Under the pieces are notes generated by a model, which saw only the letters and a list, made by a program, of their open reading frames with translations, did no database searches and had not been told where the DNA came from. Below are positions 1 through 6,336 of a stretch of DNA of 6,336 nucleotides, in pieces (position 1 is the stretch's first letter; every line of letters starts with the position of its first letter). The position numbers and the translations under genes are program-made. The DNA comes from Bacteroidales bacterium (GTDB lineage Bacteria > Bacteroidota > Bacteroidia > Bacteroidales > VadinHA17), in NCBI GenBank assembly GCA_003162595.1, contig PMNJ01000143.1:1-6336 (forward strand), read 5' to 3'.

Positions 1-3000
1 GAACTTGAGCTGATACATTCAAAGAGCCAGGAAAAATCTGAGATGGTCAGGGAAATGATCTTCAGGATTTTTCACTCCGCAAACTATTTAATGGCAATCA
101 GCAAGTTAGATACCGGCCAGTATGTTGACGTTAATGAGACATTTCATAAAACACTTGGTTACACTAAAGAAGAAATTATTGGTCATACATCTGATGATAT
201 CCAGATTTTTGCTGATTTTGAAGATAGCAATAAATACATCAAACTGATCTGCAAACTAAAAAGCATCAAAGGCTATCCGGTAACCCTTAAAACGAAAACA
301 GGTGAAGAACAACCCTATCTTTTTTCGGCAGATACCGTTCAGCTCGAAAATGAAATTTACCTCCTCACAATCTTTACTGAAGCTAAAACATTAAAAGACA
401 GAAAGATAAAAGACAGTCATGGAAGCTTACTGGAAGAAATATTTGAAACTGTCAGCAGTTATCTCGCACTATTCAGCGTTGATGATGACAACAGGTTTTA
501 TGTTATTGATTTAAACAGAAAAGTAGAAGAAGTAGAATTCATTAAAAAAAATGAAGTAATAGGGAAGTACATCGATGAGACGCCATTGATCAACCGGGTT
601 AAGCTGATTGAACTACTTAATCACCTGCATTTAACCGGTGATACTCACAAACTGGCAGCTTCACCAACAGGTGATGATTCAGAAGGATATTATATGGGTT
701 TCCTGCTTACATCAGGCAATTTTGTAATAACCTGGGAACCGGGAAGCGCGCAAAGGAGCAAAGATGATCAGAGTAAACAGGGAGTTGTCTTTGAGAAGTT
801 TGCAGATTTGCTTCCTGAGATGGTTTATGAGGTGGACCTCACAGGAAAGGTCTTATATGGCAACAGGCAGGCACTCATTTTTTTCGGGTATTCTAAAGAA
901 AATCTGGAAACAGGAGTTTATATTAAAGAAATATTTCCTGAAAGTTATAAGGAAATGATTAAAAATCTTAAATCATTAACTTCACCCGGACAAATATCAA
1001 GTAATGAGTATATTGCCAGAAAAAAGGATGGAACCCCTGTTCCCATAGTTACTCACTCTTTTGCTCTGTTTTTTGATGACAAGATCGTTGGATACCGGGG
1101 AGTTGTTACGGATATAAGTAAACAGAAAGAATATGAGAATCAGATAATTAGGGAGAAAGCATTTCTCGAACATTTATATAATTCAACACCTGCTGCTATT
1201 GCAATTACAAACCCTGCTGGTATAATATCCATGATCAACCGTGAATTCACTCACCTCTTTGGCTATACATTAGAAGAGGCAGTGAACAAAAACATTAATG
1301 ATCTTGTCGTTCCGGATGATCTTAAAGAGGAAGCTATAAAAATCGATAACCTTGCGTCTCTTAACCAGAAAGAGGTAAGGCAAACAATAAGAAAAGACAA
1401 AAATGGTACCAATATTCATGTTACTCTTGTAGCTACTGCTATAGTTATAAATAATGAAATTGTTGCCAATCTTGGAATCTACAGAGATATAACCACAGAA
1501 AGAAAAAATCTGCTTTTACAGGAGATTTTATTTAATATATCAAATGCTGCCCTGAAACAATATGAAATCAAAGAAATTTATCCCATCATAGTCCAGGAGC
1601 TAAGTAAAATATGGGACACTAACAACTTTTTTATAGCTCTTTACGATAAGGAGAGTGAAACTCTCTCGCTTCCGTTTTTTGCAGACGAAAAGGACAACTT
1701 CTATGAAATCCCAACTAAAAAAACTATAACAGGTTGGGTAATAAATAACAACAAGTCGGTTCTACTCAAAGAAAAAGATCTGAAACTTCTTGACGAATCA
1801 GGAGATATAGATCTTGTAGGAACACCATGTAAAGTCTGGATGGGTGTTCCTCTGAAAGTGGAAAATGAAATCATTGGGGTGATGTGTCTGCAGGATTATT
1901 ACAACCAGGATAAGTTTTCTCAGGAAGACCTTTATATAATGGATTTTATTGCAAATCAGATCGCTATTGCCCTTCAGCGAAGAATGATGCTCGACAATAT
2001 AATTCTTGCACGCCAGAAAGCTGAGGAGGCAGCACAGTCGAAGCAGGTGTTCATGTCGACCATGAGCCATGAGATCAGAACCCCGCTAAATGAAGTTATC
2101 GGTATCACAAATCTTCTCCTCCAGGGAAGTCCGCGTGAAGATCAGATGGATTATATAAAAGCTCTTAAGTTTTCGGGGAACCATCTACTTACACTCGTAA
2201 ATGATGTCCTCGATTACAATAAAATGGAATCGGGCAAAATAATTTTCGAACAGACACAATTTAATCTCAGCGATTTTCTCGACGAGATTATGAGATCATA
2301 TTCCTTCAGGTCAAAAGCAAAGAATCTGAGTTTTGATATTAAGAAAGCAAGTGATTTGCCTTCAGAGGTTATAGGTGATCCTATCAGGCTAAATCAAATC
2401 CTCTCCAACCTTCTCTCAAATGCTCTGAAATTCACTGCTCATGGAAGTATTCAGGTACTGGTAAAAGAATTAAACCGGACAGATCATCAATCGAAACTGG
2501 AATTCACAGTTACCGATACAGGTATTGGAATTCCAAAAGATAAACACTTCCAGATCTTTGATAGCTTTACACAAGCTTCGTCAGATACAACCAGGCATTT
2601 CGGAGGTACAGGACTCGGTCTGGCAATCTGTAAAAAACTGATTGAATTGCAGGGAGGTACAATATCTATCGAAAGTGAACCGGATAAAGGATCTACGTTC
2701 CGGTTTGTTCTCTCATTTGGAATTTCGGACAGGGGAGTTCAGGCTCAGAATGTAGAAGTACCTGAAAGTTTTTCCGGTCTCGAGGGTAAAAAGATACTGG
2801 TAGCAGAAGATAATAAAATCAATTTCTTCGTTGCTAATAAATTCCTGATTGGCTGGGGAATATTGGTTACCCATGCTGAAAACGGTCAAATAGCTCTTGA
2901 TATTCTGGAAAAAGAAGATTTTGATCTCATACTGATGGATTTGCATATGCCTGTTCTGGATGGAATCGAAGCTACCCGGATCATCAGAAAATCAGATAAT

Positions 3001-3153
3001 CTAAAGATTAAAAACATCCCTATTGTCGCGCTTACGGCTGCGATTATGTCAGAAAGCCACGATAAAATTGAGGACCTTAAAATAAATGACTATGTCCTCA
3101 AACCTTTTAAGCCTCACGATCTGTTTGAAAGGATTCTGAAACATATAAGATAG
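1..3153 (+). CDS. Hybrid sensor histidine kinase, multi-PAS/GAF with C-terminal receiver (5' end probably outside window)
   Basis: This is a sensor kinase that autophosphorylates on a histidine and passes the phosphate to its own receiver. Codons are counted from base 1. PAS-like domains lie at about 20-126, 143-247 (degenerate), 264-376 and 385-500; the last two end in the typical VVTDIS and IYRDIT strands. A GAF domain follows at about 505-660 (FIALYD, GVPL, IGVMCLQ). HisKA has MSHEIRTPLN with phospho-acceptor H690. HATPase_c has N803 and N807 in the N box, DTGIGIP (D839) and GGTGLGLAI. The receiver (about 930-1046) has E936/D937, phospho-acceptor D980 in MDLHMP, T1012 and K1034. All catalytic residues are present, so it should be active. 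No membrane segment, HPt domain or DNA-binding output is visible, so it is probably cytoplasmic and acts through a separate partner. The first ATG is at 43, with AGGA ten bases before it. However, the 14 codons upstream are open and read like a PAS-linker helix, so I favour a start outside the window. The ligand is unknown. Confidence 0.93.
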   Translation, partial: ELELIHSKSQEKSEMVREMIFRIFHSANYLMAISKLDTGQYVDVNETFHKTLGYTKEEIIGHTSDDIQIFADFEDSNKYIKLICKLKSIKGYPVTLKTKTGEEQPYLFSADTVQLENEIYLLTIFTEAKTLKDRKIKDSHGSLLEEIFETVSSYLALFSVDDDNRFYVIDLNRKVEEVEFIKKNEVIGKYIDETPLINRVKLIELLNHLHLTGDTHKLAASPTGDDSEGYYMGFLLTSGNFVITWEPGSAQRSKDDQSKQGVVFEKFADLLPEMVYEVDLTGKVLYGNRQALIFFGYSKENLETGVYIKEIFPESYKEMIKNLKSLTSPGQISSNEYIARKKDGTPVPIVTHSFALFFDDKIVGYRGVVTDISKQKEYENQIIREKAFLEHLYNSTPAAIAITNPAGIISMINREFTHLFGYTLEEAVNKNINDLVVPDDLKEEAIKIDNLASLNQKEVRQTIRKDKNGTNIHVTLVATAIVINNEIVANLGIYRDITTERKNLLLQEILFNISNAALKQYEIKEIYPIIVQELSKIWDTNNFFIALYDKESETLSLPFFADEKDNFYEIPTKKTITGWVINNNKSVLLKEKDLKLLDESGDIDLVGTPCKVWMGVPLKVENEIIGVMCLQDYYNQDKFSQEDLYIMDFIANQIAIALQRRMMLDNIILARQKAEEAAQSKQVFMSTMSHEIRTPLNEVIGITNLLLQGSPREDQMDYIKALKFSGNHLLTLVNDVLDYNKMESGKIIFEQTQFNLSDFLDEIMRSYSFRSKAKNLSFDIKKASDLPSEVIGDPIRLNQILSNLLSNALKFTAHGSIQVLVKELNRTDHQSKLEFTVTDTGIGIPKDKHFQIFDSFTQASSDTTRHFGGTGLGLAICKKLIELQGGTISIESEPDKGSTFRFVLSFGISDRGVQAQNVEVPESFSGLEGKKILVAEDNKINFFVANKFLIGWGILVTHAENGQIALDILEKEDFDLILMDLHMPVLDGIEATRIIRKSDNLKIKNIPIVALTAAIMSESHDKIEDLKINDYVLKPFKPHDLFERILKHIR

Positions 3154-3210
3154 AGGTTGCCAGCCTTTGTTCCTACTTTTTTACTTCTCAACTGGGAGAT
3201 CAGTTTCACA

Positions 3211-3279
3211 CCCCAACCCCACCAAGGAGGGGCTAAGAAAAGAAACAGATTAAAAAGTCCCCCTTGGGGGATTTAGGGG
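3211..3279. repeat. C/G-rich imperfect inverted repeat between convergent genes
   Basis: Two 24-base arms (3211-3234 and 3256-3279) flank a 21-base A-rich spacer. Pairing them by hand gives about 21 base pairs, including one G-U, with a few bulges. Each arm can also fold by itself: the right arm holds TCCCCCTTGGGGGA (3258-3271) and the left arm CCCC...GGGG around CCAAGG. Both outer flanks carry TCAC (3206-3209 and 3280-3283). The composition contrasts sharply with the A/T-rich surroundings, and neither neighbouring gene enters it. From memory it resembles the short C/G-rich palindromic repeats scattered between genes in many Bacteroidota genomes. Copy number cannot be judged from one window. 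It could be a REP-like or MITE-like element, a terminator, or both. The rest of the gap (3154-3210 and 3280-3330) shows no gene. Confidence 0.7.
3251..3271 (-). terminator. Candidate intrinsic terminator of the minus-strand operon
   Basis: Read on the minus strand, TCCCCC-AA-GGGGGA (3271 down to 3258) forms a short G/C stem. It is followed after one C by five T (complement of 3252-3256). It lies about 60 bases past the stop codon of the TPR gene, where a terminator would be expected. The two-base loop must open to a four-base loop, leaving about five pairs, so the stem is short but G/C-only near the loop. On the plus strand neither hairpin is followed by a T run, so it would not be a classical terminator for the kinase gene. 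Confidence 0.45.
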
Positions 3280-3330
3280 TCACTAAAAAGAATAATAATG
3301 AGTTGGCCTACAAAACCAAACGGGCGAGGT

Positions 3331-4545
3331 TTATTTTATACAATTCCTGCTGATATAATCACTCACACGTTTATTTCCCAAACGGAATGCTATTCTGAAA
3401 TCGTGACAGGCATCTTCTACCTTACCCGAATTAAGGAGGGATATACCCTTATTAAGCCAAACATCAGAATTAGCCGGGTTAAGATCCAGTGACATACTGT
3501 AATCATTAATTGCCAGATCCCATGATCTGGAAACAAAATATGAATCTGCACGGTCAATATAACATTCCGGATCGTTAGGATGAAGTTTCAGGTTTTCTGA
3601 AAAGTATTGAAGGGCTTTCAGGTTATCTCCTGCTCTGGCTTCCACTTTTCCTGCCAGGTCCAAAGCTGCCCTGTTCTCAGGATAAATTTCAAGATATTTC
3701 CTGATATCTGCCAAAGCCTTATCAGTTTCACCGGTTTTTCTGTAACAATCGGCTCTCAGCATCAGCAACCCGGCATCTGCAACTCCGGAACTCAGAAGCT
3801 GAGAATAAGTTGTTGATGCACCTGCTGCATCAGATGCTCCGGTCTGTGCCTTTGCCAGAATCCTTAAGTACTTTTCATCCCCCGGATTTTCGGTATTCAT
3901 ACCGGTAATCAACTTCATAGCTTCAGAATTTTTCCCGGTAGCAACATCAATAAGAGCTTCCGCATAAAGTATGTCGTTATCGCTCCCAGAGCTTTTTTTA
4001 AGTTCTTGAAGGACATCTTTTGATTCATCTATTTTACCTGCTGAAATATAGTATTCTATTTCCGAAATACTTTTTTCGGTTGTACTGTACCATTCCTTTT
4101 TCCAGAACTGACGCCACTCCTGTCTGTTTTCAATAGTACTGAAAGCCGGATCGAGCAATACCTCCTTTTCCCCTTTTTTAAATGGTGAATTCATGTTTAT
4201 TTCAAGATGATAAAGTGCCGTACCGGCATCTCCTTTCAGAGAATAAATTCTCGAAAGTCCATATTCTCCTGAGAACGGAGTTAATTTATTAGCTTCGTTA
4301 AAATCGCTGATAGCTGCGGAATAATCTCCTTTCAGCATATTAGCTTCAGCTCTTTCGGTAAACAGTCTGCTTTCTTTTGTTTCACTTAATGCATGGTTAA
4401 CCAGGTTAATTGCCTGATCAGGTTTTCCACCTTCCGTAAATGCCCTGGCCTTAAGAATATAATCAACTGTATGTTGCCCGTAAACTGTACCGGCAATCAC
4501 CAAAATCAAAATCAGAGTTATAATCTTCTTCATTTTAAAAGTCAT
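3331..4545 (-). CDS. Exported tetratricopeptide-repeat (TPR) protein
   Basis: This 404-residue protein probably acts as a periplasmic or envelope scaffold; TPRs bind partner proteins, and no enzyme domain is visible. The N-terminus is a clear signal peptide: basic MKK, a hydrophobic stretch IITLILILVIAG, then VYG before Q24, a plausible signal peptidase I site. No lipobox cysteine is present, so it is not an obvious lipoprotein. Helical TPR-like pairs appear at about 28-57, 59-92, 93-118, 158-185, 191-217, 224-254, 258-289, 292-323, 326-357 and 360-390. The clearest is at 326-357 (ECYIDRADSYF...AINDYSMSLDLNP). A tryptophan-rich segment at about 127-153 interrupts the array. The end, DACHDFRIAFRLG then a Cys near the terminus, is common in Bacteroidota TPR proteins. 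It starts six bases after the stop of the upstream gene, implying one transcript. Met5 (4533), directly before KK, is an equally good start and fits the signal peptide better. The cellular role is not recognisable from sequence. Confidence 0.88.
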   Translation of the reverse strand: MTFKMKKIITLILILVIAGTVYGQHTVDYILKARAFTEGGKPDQAINLVNHALSETKESRLFTERAEANMLKGDYSAAISDFNEANKLTPFSGEYGLSRIYSLKGDAGTALYHLEINMNSPFKKGEKEVLLDPAFSTIENRQEWRQFWKKEWYSTTEKSISEIEYYISAGKIDESKDVLQELKKSSGSDNDILYAEALIDVATGKNSEAMKLITGMNTENPGDEKYLRILAKAQTGASDAAGASTTYSQLLSSGVADAGLLMLRADCYRKTGETDKALADIRKYLEIYPENRAALDLAGKVEARAGDNLKALQYFSENLKLHPNDPECYIDRADSYFVSRSWDLAINDYSMSLDLNPANSDVWLNKGISLLNSGKVEDACHDFRIAFRLGNKRVSDYISRNCIK

Positions 4546-4551
4546 TCAAAA

Positions 4552-6336
4552 TCATTTTGTGGTCTGCGGAGTAATCTTTGAATTTAATTCGGTGATAACA
4601 TGAACAAAACCTGTGAGATGGAATAGTTCAAGGCCTGAAATCTTGTTTTCATAAACATCACATTGATAGAAATATACACCGGGAGAAACAATCTGTCCCT
4701 TATATGTTCCGTCCCAGTTGATCTTCGGATCAGCAGTCCTGAATAACAGCATTCCATCCCTGTTAAAAAGTTTGAAATCAATTCTTTCGACAAGCCCGGA
4801 TGTTTTCGCTACCAGCTTATCATTAATATTATCACCATTTGGAGTAAAAACATTTGGGATCTCATAAAAGTTGCATGAATCAATACAGATCATCGCAGAT
4901 TTTTGGCTCTCATTGCCACTTGAATCAAAAGCAGTAATCGCATAACATCCCGAAATTGTTTCACCGGGAAAGTGTTTGTAAGTAAAGACGTTCTTATCGT
5001 TGATAGTTAAAAGAAGGGAAAGATTTTCTTCTGACTTCATTTTGGCATAGATCTTATAACCTGCAACGTCTTTAAAGCAAACAGGATCGGCTATTGCCCA
5101 CGAAAGATTGTTGTATAAACTATCGCACTTGCTGGTAACATTCAGCACCGGCGTACAGGGAGGCTCGTTATCAACCGGAGTTGTACAGGTGATCTGTGAA
5201 AGATTTATCAGGTTCTTTGGCATATTATCGGCCAGGTAGCCACCTACTGATTTTACATAGTAACAATATTGTTTACCATTAACCAGACTGGTATCGACCC
5301 AAGTCAGTTGATTTGTTGTTCCGACGGAATCATAAGAACTGGTCGCCTCGTTCAATCTGAAGAAATCATATTCGGTATTGATCCATGGAACGTTCCTGTT
5401 AATAGTGAAACGTGCTTTTTTGTCGCCGGGTGAGATACCAAGAAATACCGATGATGCATACCCGGGAGTACCAATGAGAAATCTGTTACCGGTAGCATTA
5501 TTATACAGATCAATCCTGTATATATAACCTGTTGTCGAAGTATTTATTAAAGTGTCCACATAGACAGTATCGTTCAGATCTGCAGTTTGTATTGACTTTA
5601 TCTGCTGAAAATCAGTTCCGCCAACTCCAGTTGCCCTGTAAATAAGGTATTCATAAGGACCATTTGCAGGAATAGTGTCGAGTTTTTGTGGTTTTTTCCA
5701 TGAAAGGAAAATCCATCCAGTTACCGGATCTGTATTCCTTACACTGACATTTTTAATTACCGGCACTCCGGATACAAGAGTTGATGTAATCTCATTTGAA
5801 GCTTTACTTTCGGCTCCATTTGGATAGACAGCAACTATTCTGTAGGTATATTCCTTACCGAATTGAAGGCCTGGTCCATTATCATTATCAGAAAATGATG
5901 TGGAGGTACTGCCTCCAATATACCCAACTTTAATGAAACCCGTGGATATCGGAATACCTGCTGTACATGAATCAGGTTTGAATGTGGATGCTCCCTCCCT
6001 TCTGTAAATGTTGAATCCGGCTATTACATTAGTAACATATGTGGACCAGGTTATCCTGATCGATTTACCTTCCGGAACTGCATTAAGGAGATGAGGTGAC
6101 GGACCAAGCACTCTGATATTTATATTACTAATATCCGCCAGCTTGACATCAGGATTAGAGTCATCAGATTTAAAAATAACATTATACGGTTGTTTCCTGA
6201 CTGCCTCATGACAGGTAATCCAGCGGAATCTGGAGGATGCAAATCCTGCAACAGAATCAACTTTAGTAAAAGTGGCTTTACACGAAGCAAGCCCGAAGAC
6301 ACCTGATGAAGCGTTAAGTGTTAATAAATCCTTATC
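4552..6336 (-). CDS. T9SS-secreted fibronectin III-like protein with type B (CHU_C) sorting domain, 3' part
   Basis: This is the C-terminal 594 codons of a large secreted protein; the frame has no stop up to the right edge, so the N-terminus and signal peptide are missing. Residues are counted from the edge. Residues 1-75 read as the end of a beta-rich domain (RKQPYNVIFKSDD...INIRVLGPSP). Four fibronectin III-like units follow at about 80-188, 191-300, 305-390 and 393-485, recognisable by GFNIYRR, YTYRIVAV, YEYLIYRA, YCYYVKSV and GYKIYAK. Residues 489-583 are the type B sorting domain: IPNVFTPNGDNIND (493-506), FKLFNRDG, NWDGTYKG, PGVYFYQ, LTGFVHVI. In this family the domain directs export across the outer membrane by the type IX secretion system and attachment to, or release from, the surface. 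A 13-residue hydrophilic tail follows. The GTG at 6109-6111 could be mistaken for a start, but the coding pattern continues upstream of it. The FN3 units suggest adhesion or ligand display; no catalytic domain is visible here. It probably leads the operon with the TPR gene. Confidence 0.9.
   Translation of the reverse strand, partial: DKDLLTLNASSGVFGLASCKATFTKVDSVAGFASSRFRWITCHEAVRKQPYNVIFKSDDSNPDVKLADISNINIRVLGPSPHLLNAVPEGKSIRITWSTYVTNVIAGFNIYRREGASTFKPDSCTAGIPISTGFIKVGYIGGSTSTSFSDNDNGPGLQFGKEYTYRIVAVYPNGAESKASNEITSTLVSGVPVIKNVSVRNTDPVTGWIFLSWKKPQKLDTIPANGPYEYLIYRATGVGGTDFQQIKSIQTADLNDTVYVDTLINTSTTGYIYRIDLYNNATGNRFLIGTPGYASSVFLGISPGDKKARFTINRNVPWINTEYDFFRLNEATSSYDSVGTTNQLTWVDTSLVNGKQYCYYVKSVGGYLADNMPKNLINLSQITCTTPVDNEPPCTPVLNVTSKCDSLYNNLSWAIADPVCFKDVAGYKIYAKMKSEENLSLLLTINDKNVFTYKHFPGETISGCYAITAFDSSGNESQKSAMICIDSCNFYEIPNVFTPNGDNINDKLVAKTSGLVERIDFKLFNRDGMLLFRTADPKINWDGTYKGQIVSPGVYFYQCDVYENKISGLELFHLTGFVHVITELNSKITPQTTK

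Noticed and set aside
1651..1665. GAGAGT-GAA-ACTCTC hairpin in the kinase gene
   Set aside because: It is a short stem within GAF coding sequence (KESETLSL); chance is likely and no regulatory context is present.
1798..2070. 90-codon minus-strand open frame inside the kinase gene
   Set aside because: It lies opposite the well-conserved GAF-to-HisKA coding region and has no recognisable features; an antisense shadow.
3298..3492. 64-codon plus-strand open frame starting in the intergenic gap
   Set aside because: Most of it is antisense to the TPR gene's last repeats, and it has no visible ribosome site or family pattern.
3513..3530. Perfect 7-base inverted repeat (CCAGATC/GATCTGG) with a 4-base loop
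   Set aside because: It lies within conserved TPR coding sequence (the SWDLAIND repeat), has no T run, and can be explained by codon content.
6120..6302. 60-codon minus-strand open frame at the right edge
   Set aside because: It overlaps, in another frame, the continuous coding extension of the FN3/CHU_C gene; its Leu/Met-rich translation shows no domain pattern.
1..6336. A single system linking the kinase to the secreted FN3 and TPR proteins
   Set aside because: The kinase is convergent to the other two genes, separated by a repeat/terminator-like hairpin, and nothing in the sequence indicates a shared function.

Overview
The window looks like chromosomal DNA of a member of the Bacteroidota. 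The strongest marker is the C-terminal domain of the right-hand gene. It carries the IPNVFTPNGDNIND motif of the type B (CHU_C, 'gliding motility-associated') sorting domain, which is recognised by the type IX secretion system (T9SS), a system essentially restricted to that phylum. The moderately A+T-rich composition, the weak or absent Shine-Dalgarno sequences and the many-PAS hybrid histidine kinase all fit. The sequence does not allow a safe genus call.

Layout: bases 1-3153 (+) encode a cytoplasmic hybrid sensor histidine kinase. Its order is four PAS or PAS-like domains, GAF, HisKA, HATPase_c and a receiver domain. The reading frame is open to the left edge, so its N-terminus is probably outside the window. 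Bases 3154-3330 are a short intergenic gap between convergent genes. The gap holds a C/G-rich imperfect inverted repeat (3211-3279), whose inner hairpin resembles an intrinsic terminator for the minus strand.

Bases 3331-4545 (-) encode a 404-residue exported tetratricopeptide-repeat (TPR) protein. Six bases upstream of it, and probably in the same operon, lies the 3' part of a large secreted protein (4552 to beyond 6336, -). That protein has fibronectin III-like repeats and ends in the type B sorting domain. Its frame runs through the right edge, so the in-window GTG at 6111 is not its true start.

The two minus-strand genes plausibly form a cell-envelope unit: a T9SS-exported, surface-attached multidomain protein followed by a periplasmic TPR protein. 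The kinase is convergent to them, and nothing in the window ties it to their regulation. I saw no RNA genes, CRISPR arrays, insertion sequences or attachment sites. I found no convincing new biological system. The most checkable oddity is the intergenic inverted repeat.
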